NCBI RefSeq assembly: GCF_019139535.1
Contig: NZ_CP077073.1
Location: 5,298,501 to 5,362,500 of the forward strand
Direction of reading: 5' to 3'
DNA: 64,000 bases
Source of the DNA: Pseudomonas muyukensis
Lineage (GTDB): Bacteria; Pseudomonadota; Gammaproteobacteria; Pseudomonadales; Pseudomonadaceae
In this document: positions 21,028 to 29,339 of the stretch, piece by piece
Position numbering within the stretch: the first letter of the stretch is position 1
How the letters are laid out: each line of letters opens with the position of its first letter
Made by a program: the position numbers and the translations under genes
The notes under the pieces: generated by a model
Told to the model about the DNA's origin: nothing
Database searches by the model: none
The model's input: the letters and a program-made list of their open reading frames with translations, nothing else

Positions 21028-21510
21028 TCAAGCCAGGGCTTTCTCGATGGCCTGGACCACGCTCGGATCGTCCGGGGCGGTACGCGGTGCGAAGCGCGCC
21101 AGGACCCGGCCGTCCTTGCCCACCAGGAACTTCTCGAAGTTCCAGGTGATATCCCCCGGAAACTCGGCGCCCTCGCCAGCCAGCAGGCGGTACAGCGAAT
21201 GGCGTTGCGGGCCATTGACCTCGAGCTTGGCCCCCAATGGGAAGCTCACCCCATAGTTGAGGCTGCAGAAGTCCTGGATTTCCTTGTCGCTGCCCGGTTC
21301 CTGGCCGGCGAACTGGTTGCACGGCAGGCCGAGCACGTTGAAGCCCTGGCCCTTGTACTGCTGGTGCAGTTTTTCCAGCGATGCGTATTGCGGCGTCAGG
21401 CCACACTTGGAGGCGACATTGACCACCAGCACCACCTGGCCCTTGAACGGGGCAAGGGGCAGGTCGTGGCCGTCCAGCGCCTTCAACGTCAGGTCGTGAA
21501 ATGCACTCAT
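21028..21510 (-). CDS. Glutathione peroxidase-family (thioredoxin-like) peroxidase
   Basis: 160 residues, BtuE/BsaA type. The peroxidatic Cys36 sits in NVASKCGLTPQY; the second family motif is LGLPCNQFAGQEPG and the third WNFEKFLV, giving the Cys-Gln-Trp set. Because it has Cys rather than selenocysteine and carries the second Cys of CNQF, thioredoxin is the likely reductant, which would fit with trxB in the region. No signal peptide. The start at 21510 follows a short AT-rich leader with GAGGGG upstream. It stands alone between the oxidoreductase and slyD genes. Confidence 0.93.
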   Translation of the reverse strand: MSAFHDLTLKALDGHDLPLAPFKGQVVLVVNVASKCGLTPQYASLEKLHQQYKGQGFNVLGLPCNQFAGQEPGSDKEIQDFCSLNYGVSFPLGAKLEVNGPQRHSLYRLLAGEGAEFPGDITWNFEKFLVGKDGRVLARFAPRTAPDDPSVVQAIEKALA

Positions 21511-21656
21511 GATGAAATCCCCTCTCAGGTTGCCAAGTGTCGCTGGGGCGAATCCCGCCCACTAAAAAGGCGCGCGGCCAAACCGTCCACCCTCCCGAGG
21601 AGGGCAAGTCCGGCTTGCCCGAGCGCCTGGCGACTCTCTGAGCTTAGCGCAGAAAA

Positions 21657-22142
21657 TCAGTGGTGATGGCCACCTTCACCGTGGATGTGACGGTGAGCGA
21701 TTTCTTCTTCGCTGGCCTCACGCACGTCGACAACCTTGACCTTGAAGTTCAAGCGCTGGCCGGCCAGCGGGTGGTTGCCGTCGACGGTCACGTCGTCGCC
21801 GTCGATGTCGCGGATGGTGACGATCTGCATCTGGCCGTCCGGCGCCGAAGCGTGGAACTGCATGCCGACTTCCAGTTGGTCGACGCCTTCGAACATCTTG
21901 CTGCTCAGGGTGCTGACCAGTTCGGCCGAGTATTCGCCGTAGGCGTCTTCTGGCTCGATGGCCACGGTCAGCTCGTCGCCGGCCTGTTTGCCTTCCAGGG
22001 CTTTTTCCAGGCCCGGGATGATGTTGGCGGCACCGTGCAGGTAGACCAGCGGCGCACCACCGGCGGAGCTGTCGATGACCTCACCAGCGTCGTTGGTGAG
22101 GGTATAGTCGATGGAGACAGCCTTGTTGGCGGCGATCAGCAT
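21657..22142 (-). CDS. slyD: FKBP-type peptidyl-prolyl cis-trans isomerase, SlyD-like
   Basis: Cytoplasmic prolyl isomerase and chaperone of 161 residues. An FKBP domain interrupted by an insert-in-flap domain: VSIDYTLTNDAGEVIDSS, then PLVYLHGAANIIPGLEKAL, then the flap around residues 65-125 and NHPLAGQRLNFKVKVVDVR. The tail HRHIHGEGGHHH is a short metal-binding run, as in SlyD, where it binds nickel. I take the ATG at 22142 (MLIAANKAVSI); an extension to 22229 would overlap the divergent DUF3565 gene. In P. aeruginosa ackA sits between slyD and pta; here it does not. Confidence 0.93.
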   Translation of the reverse strand: MLIAANKAVSIDYTLTNDAGEVIDSSAGGAPLVYLHGAANIIPGLEKALEGKQAGDELTVAIEPEDAYGEYSAELVSTLSSKMFEGVDQLEVGMQFHASAPDGQMQIVTIRDIDGDDVTVDGNHPLAGQRLNFKVKVVDVREASEEEIAHRHIHGEGGHHH

Positions 22143-22156
22143 GGGGGCGAGACCTT

Positions 22157-22444
22157 TTGCAAAAGAATGTAGAGCGCACCAGTGTAACCAACGCATCGCG
22201 TGATTGCGAACGCGGCTCGGACGATACACGGCCCATCAGTCGGATCATCGGCTTCCATCAGGACGAGGAAAGTCACTGGGTGGTCGAGCTGTCCTGCGGG
22301 CACACCCAGCACCTGCGCCATCAACCGCCCTGGCAGGCCCGCCCCTGGGTACTCGACGCCGACCAGCGCGCGCGCCGCATCGGCCAGGCATTTGCCTGCG
22401 GCTGGTGCGCTCAGGGTACGGTTAGCGATACCCTTGGCCGTTGA
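22157..22444 (+). CDS. DUF3565 domain-containing protein
   Basis: Small protein, up to 95 residues, whose conserved part is residues 28-90: RIIGFHQDEESHWVVELSCG, then HTQHLRHQPPWQARPWV and FACGWC. This matches the DUF3565 (pressure-regulated ORF-like) family, with conserved Cys, His and Trp residues that suggest a metal site. The only common in-frame start codon is the TTG at 22157, 14 bp from the divergent slyD start, with a poor ribosome site; the true start may be a rarer codon closer to residue 28. It runs into pta with a 32-bp gap, probably one operon. No function is known to me. Confidence 0.7.
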   Translation: MQKNVERTSVTNASRDCERGSDDTRPISRIIGFHQDEESHWVVELSCGHTQHLRHQPPWQARPWVLDADQRARRIGQAFACGWCAQGTVSDTLGR

Positions 22445-22476
22445 ATTCCTTGCACCGCTTATTTCGAGAAGCACGC

Positions 22477-24567
22477 ATGCAGACATTTTTCATCGCGCCG
22501 ACCGACTTCGGCGTCGGCCTGACCTCCATCAGCCTGGGCCTGGTTCGTACCCTCGAACGCGCCGGGCTGAAGGTCGGCTTCTTCAAGCCGATCGCCCAGC
22601 CACACCCCGGCGACACCGGCCCGGAACGCTCCAGCGAACTGGTCGCCCGCACCCACGGCATCAAGCCGCCCACCCCGCTGAGCCTGGCCCATGTCGAGCG
22701 CATGCTCGGTGACGGCCAGCTCGACGAACTGCTCGAACAGATCATCCGCCTGTACCAGCAAGCCTGCGTCGGCAAGGACGTGGTGGTGGTCGAGGGCATG
22801 GTGCCGACCCGTCACGCCAGCTATGCCGCGCGGGTCAACCTGCACCTGGCCAAGAGCCTGGACGCCGAGGTGATCCTGGTGTCGGCGCCGGAAAACGAAG
22901 TGCTCAGCGAGCTGTCCGGCCGTGTCGAGCTGCAGGCCCAGCTGTTCGGCGGCCCGCGCGACCCGAAGGTGCTCGGGGTGATCCTCAACAAGGTGCGCAC
23001 CGAGGAGAGCATGGCCGAGTTCGCCACCCGCCTGCGCGAGCATTCGCCGCTGCTGCGCGGCAACGACTTCCGCCTGCTCGGCTGCATTCCCTGGCAGGCC
23101 GAGCTCAACGCCCCGCGTACCCGCGACGTGGCCGAGCTGCTCGGCGCCCAGGTGCTCAACGCCGGTGACTACGACCAGCGGCGCATGAACAAGATCATCA
23201 TCTGCGCGCGCACCGTGGCCAACACCGTGCCGCTGCTGACCTCCGGAACCCTGGTGGTGACCCCGGGCGATCGCGACGACATCATCCTCGCCGTGTGCAT
23301 GGCGGCGATCAACGGCGTGCCCCTGGCCGGGCTGCTGCTGACCAGCGACAGCAAGCCCGACCCGCGCATCCTCGAGCTGTGCCGTGGCGCCCTGCAAGCG
23401 GGCCTGCCGATCCTGTCGGTGAGCACCGGTTCGTTCGACACGGCCAACCAGCTCAATTCGCTGAACCGCGAGATCCCGGTGGACGACCGCGAACGCGCCG
23501 AGTTCATCACCGACTTCGTCGCCAGCCACCTGGACACCGCCTGGCTGCACCAGCGCTGCGGCACGCCGCGCGAATTGCGCCTGTCGCCGGCGGTGTTCCG
23601 CTACCAGCTGATCCAGCGCGCCCAGCAGGCCAACAAGCGCATCGTCCTGCCCGAGGGCGCGCAGCCGCTGCTGGTACAGGCCGCCGCCCTGTGCCAGGCC
23701 CGTGGCATCGCCCGCTGCGTGCTGCTGGCCAAGCCCGAGGAAGTCGAGGCGGTGGCCCGGGCCCAGGGCATCAGCCTGCCGCCGGACCTCGAAGTGCTCG
23801 ACCCGGAGCTGATCCGCGGGCGCTACGTCGAGCCGATGGTCGACCTGCGCAAGAGCAAGAACCTCAATGCGCCGATGGCCGAGCAGCAACTGGAGGACCC
23901 GGTGGTGATCGGCACCATGATGCTCGCCCTGGGCGAGGTCGATGGCCTGGTCTCGGGCCTGGTGCACTCCACCGCCAACACCATTCGCCCAGCCCTGCAA
24001 CTGATCAAGACCGCCCCCGGCAGCAGCCTGGTGTCGTCGGTGTTCTTCATGCTGTTCCCCGACCAGGTGCTGGTCTACGGCGACTGCGTGATGAACCCGC
24101 ACCCCAGTGCCGCGGAACTGGCCGAGATCGCCCGGCAGAGCGCGGAGTCGGCCGAGTCGTTCGGCATCGCCGCACGAGTGGCGATGCTCAGCTATTCCAG
24201 CGACTCGGCAGCCAGCGACGAGGAAGTGGAAAAGGTCCGCGAGGCCACGCGCCTGGCGCAACAGGCCGAACACGACCTGTTGATCGACGGGCCGTTGCAG
24301 TACGACGCCGCCGCCAACCCGGAAATCGCCCGGCAGTTGGCGCCAGCGAGCCCGGTCGCCGGGCGCGCCACGGTGTTCGTGTTCCCCGACCTGAACACCG
24401 GCAACACCACCCACAAGGCGGTGCAGCGCAGCGCCGACTGCGTCAGCCTCGGGCCGATGCTGCAAGGCCTGCGCAAGCCGGTCAACGACCTGCCGCGCGG
24501 GGCGCAGGTGGACGACATCGTGCATACCATTGCGCTGACGGCCATTCAGGCCAGCACCGTGCGCTAA
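22477..24567 (+). CDS. pta: Phosphate acetyltransferase
   Basis: Interconverts acetyl-CoA plus phosphate and acetyl phosphate plus CoA. The 696-residue long form has a P-loop-like N-terminal domain (FFIAPTDFGVGLTSISLGL), a central DRTGG domain (about residues 210-330) and a C-terminal catalytic PTA/PTB domain (about 370-690: RIVLPEGAQPLLVQAAALC, VSGLVHSTANTIRPALQLI, VFVFPDLNTGNTTHKAVQRS). Start at 22477 (MQTFFIAPTD). Acetate kinase normally pairs with Pta but no ackA is in this window, so acetyl phosphate made here needs a distant kinase or serves signalling. Ends in a 13-bp hairpin. Confidence 0.96.
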   Translation: MQTFFIAPTDFGVGLTSISLGLVRTLERAGLKVGFFKPIAQPHPGDTGPERSSELVARTHGIKPPTPLSLAHVERMLGDGQLDELLEQIIRLYQQACVGKDVVVVEGMVPTRHASYAARVNLHLAKSLDAEVILVSAPENEVLSELSGRVELQAQLFGGPRDPKVLGVILNKVRTEESMAEFATRLREHSPLLRGNDFRLLGCIPWQAELNAPRTRDVAELLGAQVLNAGDYDQRRMNKIIICARTVANTVPLLTSGTLVVTPGDRDDIILAVCMAAINGVPLAGLLLTSDSKPDPRILELCRGALQAGLPILSVSTGSFDTANQLNSLNREIPVDDRERAEFITDFVASHLDTAWLHQRCGTPRELRLSPAVFRYQLIQRAQQANKRIVLPEGAQPLLVQAAALCQARGIARCVLLAKPEEVEAVARAQGISLPPDLEVLDPELIRGRYVEPMVDLRKSKNLNAPMAEQQLEDPVVIGTMMLALGEVDGLVSGLVHSTANTIRPALQLIKTAPGSSLVSSVFFMLFPDQVLVYGDCVMNPHPSAAELAEIARQSAESAESFGIAARVAMLSYSSDSAASDEEVEKVREATRLAQQAEHDLLIDGPLQYDAAANPEIARQLAPASPVAGRATVFVFPDLNTGNTTHKAVQRSADCVSLGPMLQGLRKPVNDLPRGAQVDDIVHTIALTAIQASTVR

Positions 24568-24570
24568 CGC

Positions 24571-24618
24571 ATCGCGGGGCAAGGCGCATCGGCGCACCGC
24601 TGCGACTTGCCCCGCGAT
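24571..24618. terminator. Long hairpin between convergent pta and OmpA-like genes
   Basis: A perfect 13-bp stem (ATCGCGGGGCAAG at 24571-24583, CTTGCCCCGCGAT at 24606-24618) with a 22-nt loop. There is no T-run, so it is a structural or REP-like transcript end rather than a classical intrinsic terminator. It lies 3 bp after the pta stop and 18 bp from the stop of the opposing gene. Confidence 0.65.
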
Positions 24619-24636
24619 CGGTTACCGCCCGGCGAC

Positions 24637-25356
24637 TTAAGGGTACTGCTGCACGGTCCCCTGCTGGTCATACTGCTGACCCGGGATCGGCTTGAGGTTC
24701 ACTTCGACCCGACGGTTCTGGGCACGGCCATTGGCATCGGCGTTGCTGGCGATCGGTTGGTCCGGGCCCATGCCACGCACGCTGACCCGCGACGGGTCGA
24801 CCCCCTGGGAGGTCAGATAGGTGCTGACCGCCTGGGCACGGCGCTGGGACAGGTCCATGTTGTGCTGGCGGCTGCCGGTGCTGTCGGTGAAGCCGACCAC
24901 CTCGATGGTGTTCTGGTTGAACTGCTTGAAGGAACCCGCCAGGTTGTTCAGCGGTGCATAGAAGCTGGGGGAAATGTTCGCCGAATCGGTGGCGAACGTG
25001 ATGTTGCCCGGCATGATCAGCTTGATCTGGTCGCCCTGGCGCTGCACCTCGACGCCGGTGTTGGCCATCTTCGCGCGCAGCTCGGCTTCCTGCTTGTCGG
25101 CGTAGTAGCCATAACCCGCCGCGGCGGCACCTACCGCAGCGGCGCCGATCAACGCCCCCTTGCCACGGTTGTTGTGGTCGATGGCGGCACCGGCGATGGC
25201 GCCGGCCAGCGCACCGAGGCCACCGTACTTGGCGGTCTTGCTCATCCCTGTGGAGCCCTGCGCCTGGCCCTGGCTGTCGTAGGGGTTGGGGCTGGCACAA
25301 CCGGACATCAGGGCGGCGGCGGTAGCGACGATAATCAGACGACGCATGGTGAACAT
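24637..25356 (-). CDS. OmpA-family outer-membrane lipoprotein
   Basis: 239 residues. A signal peptide with a lipobox-like ALMSGC (Cys about residue 19) predicts lipidation. A glycine-zipper stretch follows (GGLGALAGAIAGAAID, ALIGAAAVGAAAAGYGYY), and then a C-terminal OmpA-like peptidoglycan-binding domain (VVGFTDSTGSRQHNMDLSQR, NRRVEVNL). It is of the YiaD type, anchoring the outer membrane to peptidoglycan. I prefer the ATG at 25356 (MFTMRRLIIV) because TAGGAG lies 7 nt upstream; the frame also opens at 25380. Convergent with pta. Confidence 0.9.
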   Translation of the reverse strand: MFTMRRLIIVATAAALMSGCASPNPYDSQGQAQGSTGMSKTAKYGGLGALAGAIAGAAIDHNNRGKGALIGAAAVGAAAAGYGYYADKQEAELRAKMANTGVEVQRQGDQIKLIMPGNITFATDSANISPSFYAPLNNLAGSFKQFNQNTIEVVGFTDSTGSRQHNMDLSQRRAQAVSTYLTSQGVDPSRVSVRGMGPDQPIASNADANGRAQNRRVEVNLKPIPGQQYDQQGTVQQYP

Positions 25357-25451
25357 GGACAAGCTCCTACTGAAATTCATTAGTGCAACGGATCACATAC
25401 GGATCTATGCCAGCCTTGGATTACAGCGCAGCGGAAAAATTCCATGAAACC

Positions 25452-26096
25452 TCAGGCACGCACGAACGGGTTCTCGCGCATTTCCTCGCCGAGGCGGGTG
25501 TCCGGGCCATGGCCGGTCACCACGATGGCCTCTTCATCCAGGCGGTACAGCCGCTCCTTGATGGAACGAACGATAGCCCGCTGATCGCCCCCCCACAAAT
25601 CGGTACGCCCGACGCCACGGCGGAACAAGGTGTCGCCGGCGATCAGCAGCTTGTGCTCGGCGAACCAGAAACTCATCGAGCCCGGGGTATGCCCTGGCGT
25701 GTGCAGGGCCACGCCGCAGCCGCAGGCCAGTTCCTCGTCGTCGGCCAGCCAACGGTCCGGCGACGGCACCGGGGTGTAGGGCATGCCGAACATCTGGCAT
25801 TGCATCTCGAGGTTGTCCCACAGCGGCTGGTCGGCCTTGTGCAGGTGCAGCGTGGCGCCGGTCAGCGCCTTGAGCTTGCCCGAGGCGAGGAAGTGATCGA
25901 AATGGGCATGGGTGTGGATGATGCTCACCAGGGTCAGGCCATGGTGCTGCAGGCGGGCGAGGATCTTCTGCTCGTCACCGCCTGGGTCGACGACGATGGC
26001 CTTCTTGCTCAGCGGGTCGCCGATCAGGGTGCAGTTGCACTGCAACGGGCCGACGGGGAAGGTTTCGCGGATGAGCGCTGTCGCAGGATTTGCCAT
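25452..26096 (-). CDS. MBL-fold metallo-hydrolase (glyoxalase II-like)
   Basis: Cytoplasmic metallo-beta-lactamase-fold hydrolase of 214 residues. Metal-binding HTHAHFDH (around residue 61), a second His in HTPGHTPGS, Asp in LLIAGDTLF and the late VVTGHGPDT complete the dinuclear site. Proteins of this size (YcbL type) are grouped with glyoxalase II and may act on glutathione thioesters; the substrate is not proven. It lies 14 bp downstream of the chpB toxin gene on the same strand, so read-through from the toxin-antitoxin promoter is possible. Confidence 0.9.
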   Translation of the reverse strand: MANPATALIRETFPVGPLQCNCTLIGDPLSKKAIVVDPGGDEQKILARLQHHGLTLVSIIHTHAHFDHFLASGKLKALTGATLHLHKADQPLWDNLEMQCQMFGMPYTPVPSPDRWLADDEELACGCGVALHTPGHTPGSMSFWFAEHKLLIAGDTLFRRGVGRTDLWGGDQRAIVRSIKERLYRLDEEAIVVTGHGPDTRLGEEMRENPFVRA

Positions 26097-26110
26097 GAAG
26101 GGATAACCAA

Positions 26111-26458
26111 CTACTCGAATAGTGTTTGAACGCGGGCCAGCGCATCCTGGACGACCGCTTCGGGAACAGACTCGATACGCTTGGCGTTTCTCGCCTCCAG
26201 ATCAACGATACGTATCTGGTTGCATAGCATGACGCCCTGCGTCTGGGTACCGGCACCGCTGAGCGTTACCGCGAAACCCGCGTGCCGCGCAAAGTCCCCG
26301 CCCTGAGAAATCGGCGCGATCACCGCAAGCCCGCAAATGTTGAACGTGGTCGGTGTCAGGATCAGCGCAGGTCGCGCTGCGCCCTGCTGTTCACGACCGA
26401 CCGTGGGATCCAGGTTGACCCTGACGATGTCCCCTCTGGCGAACTGGGCACGCCTCAC
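26111..26458 (-). CDS. chpB: MazF/ChpB-family endoribonuclease toxin
   Basis: 115 residues, PemK/MazF fold. RGDIVRVNLDPTVGREQQGA and RPALILTP match ChpB more than MazF, and PISQGGDFARHAGFAVTLSG is the second family block. Expected activity is sequence-specific mRNA cleavage when the antitoxin is degraded. The ATG overlaps the antitoxin stop by 4 bp (ATGA), giving coupled translation in antitoxin-first order. The pair sits between an MBL hydrolase and a two-component pair, and has lower GC and less biased codon use than its neighbours, which suggests acquisition. Confidence 0.92.
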   Translation of the reverse strand: MRRAQFARGDIVRVNLDPTVGREQQGAARPALILTPTTFNICGLAVIAPISQGGDFARHAGFAVTLSGAGTQTQGVMLCNQIRIVDLEARNAKRIESVPEAVVQDALARVQTLFE

Positions 26459-26709
26459 ATTTCACGTCCAACCGCAGACAGGCTATTCCAGGCGGCCATG
26501 TCCTCTGGTTCTGGTGCATTCAGATCACACTGTGCCATCAGCTCTTCAAGCGTGTATTTGGGCTTCGCCCTGACAGGCTTGAGCACCATGCTTTCGCCAG
26601 CCGTGTCCAGACTCAGGGTCGCCCCCACTTCAAGACGCATCTGCTTGAGGACTGTGGAGGGAATTCGAATAGCGGCGCTGTTTCCCCACTGCTGAATCTT
26701 GATCTGCAT
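26455..26709 (-). CDS. chpS: MazE/ChpS-family antitoxin
   Basis: 84 residues. The N-terminal half is a SpoVT/AbrB-type DNA-binding domain (MQIKIQQWGNSAAIRIPSTV) and the C-terminal half (KYTLEELMAQCDLNAPEPED) is the toxin-binding tail, very like ChpS. Start at 26709, with GGGAG 6 nt upstream; the frame opens at 26733 but without a ribosome site. Family antitoxins repress their own operon with the toxin as corepressor. Copies of a GTAGATAC element overlap the ribosome site and lie upstream. Confidence 0.92.
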   Translation of the reverse strand: MQIKIQQWGNSAAIRIPSTVLKQMRLEVGATLSLDTAGESMVLKPVRAKPKYTLEELMAQCDLNAPEPEDMAAWNSLSAVGREM

Positions 26710-26711
26710 AA

Positions 26712-26731
26712 GTATCTCCCACGGTAGATAC
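26712..26731. promoter_or_regulatory. Putative ChpS autoregulatory operator (palindrome over the chpS ribosome site)
   Basis: GTATCTCC-CACG-GTAGATAC is an inverted repeat with 7 of 8 matching positions, directly covering the Shine-Dalgarno of chpS. A further identical half-site, GTATCTAC, lies at 26778-26785 in the presumed promoter. Repeated half-sites around the promoter fit toxin-antitoxin autoregulation. Confidence 0.5.
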
Positions 26732-26892
26732 ATAGTAGAAACCCTCCCAGCGATAGCAAGTGAAATGTAGAGACCAGGTATCTACACTGCCACGCCTCCA
26801 ACGCCCAAGAAAGACCACTTGATACCAGTGGGAAACGCCTCACTTGATCTTGGGACGCGATCCCAGTTTGGCGACAAAGCACAACACCGACA

Positions 26893-27585
26893 TCAAGGCA
26901 AATACAAGCGGAACAACCCGCCCCCCAGCGCCCCGCCGTTGGCAATCTCGATCCGCCCGCGCACGCCGTTGCGCTCATGCAAGGCGGCAATCCGCGCCGC
27001 GAAGTACAGGCCCAGGCCAGTGCTGCCGCTCTGCGAATCGATACCCTGCACGTAGTCATGCTGGCGCTCGAGCATGCGCTGTGGATAACCGGTGCCGTCG
27101 TCATTGACGCTGATCACCAGTTGCTCGCCCTCTTCCTCGATGCTGATCAGCAGGGCATGACCGGCATAACGGATGGCATTGGTCAGCACATTGGCCACCA
27201 CCGAGGCGACCAGTTCGCGGTCGAAGAAGCCCAGCGGGCTTTGCGTCTCGATGCGCCAGGTGGCCAGGATGTCGCGGTGCTTGATCACGTCTTGCTGGGC
27301 GGCGAGCTGGGCTTCGATGAAATCGTCCAGTTCGTGGTAGTCCGGGCAGATCGGCAGCTGGTTGACCCCCAGCTTGTACAGGCCCAGCAACTGCACGAGC
27401 ATGCCATTCAGGTGACTGAGTTCATGCTCCACCACGCCCTGCTCGGTACCGCCGCGCAGTTCCTCGGGCAGGCGCGCCAGCCACTGGCTGTGGGCATGGG
27501 TCAGCGCCGACAGGGAGTTCTTCAGGTCATGCACGGTGGAGGCGATCACCGTGGAGAAATCCAGCCCCTGGTTATCCTGGCTCAT
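26893..27585 (-). CDS. Soluble sensor histidine kinase without sensor domain
   Basis: 230 residues. The protein starts almost directly with the phospho-acceptor helix (STVHDLKNSLSALTHAHSQW, His19), followed by the ATP-binding domain: N-box NVLTNAIRYA, G1 DDGTGYPQR and G2 GLGLYFA. There is no membrane segment, PAS or other input domain. Its ATG overlaps the stop of the response-regulator gene (ATGA), so the two are stoichiometrically coupled. Input presumably comes from a partner protein or from the TPR region of the regulator. The output is unknown. Confidence 0.88.
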   Translation of the reverse strand: MSQDNQGLDFSTVIASTVHDLKNSLSALTHAHSQWLARLPEELRGGTEQGVVEHELSHLNGMLVQLLGLYKLGVNQLPICPDYHELDDFIEAQLAAQQDVIKHRDILATWRIETQSPLGFFDRELVASVVANVLTNAIRYAGHALLISIEEEGEQLVISVNDDGTGYPQRMLERQHDYVQGIDSQSGSTGLGLYFAARIAALHERNGVRGRIEIANGGALGGGLFRLYLP

Positions 27586-29189
27586 GCGCCAAATACCCGG
27601 ATGTGCAGTTTGCGGTAGCGGTCGTAGCGGCTGTCGCTGCTGGGGATGCCCGCCACGCTGGTCAAGCAGTCGCGGCACTCCTGCATCAGCGTCGGCGGCG
27701 GTGTTTCACCGCCGATGCGCAACAAGGCCTGGGCGGTGTTCAGGGCGATACTGATGTTCTTCGGTTGCAGCGACAGCGCCTTGCGGAACATCCCCAGCGC
27801 CTCGTTGAGCTGGCCGCCCTGGTAACTGCGCACGCCCTGGCGGTTGAGGTCGACCGCCTCGGTCACGGCGCCGAGCACGGCCGGGTCGTCGGTGAGCTTG
27901 GCCACGCTCTGCATGACCTTGGGATCGTCACCGTAGGTTTCCACGCAACCCTTGAGAATCGAGGTACCCGCTGCGTCCTGGCCCAGTTGCTGCAACTGCT
28001 TGGCCACGGTCAGCGCGGCCTCGACCGAGAAGAACTGGTCCATCTTTTCCAGGCGCTGCATGGCCTGCTCGGTCAGCTTCGCCGCGGTGTCCGGGTCACC
28101 GGCCTGCTGCAGGCTGGCCGCCTTCATCAACCGTGCGCGCACTTGCAGGCCCTGGTCCTCGACGTTTTCCTTGGCCACTTCGCTGAGCACGGTATTGATC
28201 TCGACCCGAGTACGGGCATCGAGGCCATTGCCGGCGTTCTTGTTCATCAGCGCCTGGACCAGGCCCAGGTTGCTTTCGGCATCCTTGTAGCGCGAGCTCT
28301 GCCCCTGGTTCACCGCATGGCGGTAGGCCTTGGACGCGCTCTCGAAATCGGCGTTGTCCAGCGCCAGCTTACCCAGCGCGGCCTGGCGGCGCACGGCCAG
28401 CGGCGACAGGCGCACGGCCTCCTCGAGCATGTGCTGGGCACGCTTGCTCTCGCCCTGGGCCACCAGTACTTCGGCCATGCCGTCGTACAGGTTGGGCATG
28501 ATCGGGAAGGCTTTGAGCGCCTGCTCGTAGACACCTTGCGCCTGGGCATTCTGCCCGCGCTTGTGCAGCAGGCTGCCCAACGCCGCGTACACCCAGGGCT
28601 GCGGCCGGCTGGCGAGGATGTTCTGGAGGAACTTCTCCAGTTCGTCGAAGCGATTGAGATCGCGCAGGGCGTCGGCCCGGTAGCGCAGGCACAGCGGCGC
28701 GAAACGCGGGTCCTTCTTGCACAGCTCGGCACAGGCACCGAGCACCTCGGCCGGGCGGCCGCGGTCCAGGGCCTGGAGAATCGGCTTGAGCAGCGTCTTG
28801 CGCTGGGTCAGCTTCTCCAGGCGCTGGGCAAGCCCAACCCGGTTGAAGGGCTTGGTCAGGTAGGCATCGGGCTCGTGCTCGATGGCGCTGAGCACGATGG
28901 ACTGGCTGCTTTCGGCGGTGACCATGATGAACACGCACTCATGGCTGATCAGCTTGTCGATGATCAGGTCTTCGAGCACCTGCTGGCCGTTCTTCTTGCC
29001 ATCGCCCAGGTGGAAGTCCTGGAGGATGAAGTCGTAGCGCTTCTGCCCGCACATGCGCAGCGCCTGTTCGCCACTGTCGGCCGTGTCGACATCGCGCACG
29101 CCGAGCTCTCGGAGCATGGAGCGGGTCGACGTACGGAAGTCGGTGTAGTCGTCGACGATCAGAAAGCTTTTTTGCCCGTACTGCAGCAT
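27582..29189 (-). CDS. Response regulator with C-terminal TPR repeats
   Basis: 535 residues. An N-terminal receiver domain (FLIVDDYTDFRTSTRSML; likely phospho-acceptor Asp58 in ILQDFHLGDG; YLTKPF near residue 110) is followed by about 400 residues of tetratricopeptide-like helices (for example VYAALGSLLHKRGQNAQAQGVYEQAL, cited by its ends, and GMFRKALSLQPKNISIALNT). There is no DNA-binding or enzymatic output domain, so it probably works by protein-protein contact. Start at 29189 (MLQYGQKSF). Cotranscribed with the sensorless kinase downstream. Confidence 0.88.
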   Translation of the reverse strand: MLQYGQKSFLIVDDYTDFRTSTRSMLRELGVRDVDTADSGEQALRMCGQKRYDFILQDFHLGDGKKNGQQVLEDLIIDKLISHECVFIMVTAESSQSIVLSAIEHEPDAYLTKPFNRVGLAQRLEKLTQRKTLLKPILQALDRGRPAEVLGACAELCKKDPRFAPLCLRYRADALRDLNRFDELEKFLQNILASRPQPWVYAALGSLLHKRGQNAQAQGVYEQALKAFPIMPNLYDGMAEVLVAQGESKRAQHMLEEAVRLSPLAVRRQAALGKLALDNADFESASKAYRHAVNQGQSSRYKDAESNLGLVQALMNKNAGNGLDARTRVEINTVLSEVAKENVEDQGLQVRARLMKAASLQQAGDPDTAAKLTEQAMQRLEKMDQFFSVEAALTVAKQLQQLGQDAAGTSILKGCVETYGDDPKVMQSVAKLTDDPAVLGAVTEAVDLNRQGVRSYQGGQLNEALGMFRKALSLQPKNISIALNTAQALLRIGGETPPPTLMQECRDCLTSVAGIPSSDSRYDRYRKLHIRVFGA

Positions 29190-29339
29190 CAACACGACCT
29201 GTACTGGAAGAAGAGGGAAAGTGGCGCGAAGCGATACATGCCGCCGAGACCTGTATCGGCAGCGGGTCGGAAAAGATGAGTGCGGCACGCCAGGGCCACG
29301 AAGTGGCTCAAGGCCACTATTTTATCGCCGTGCGTGCCT

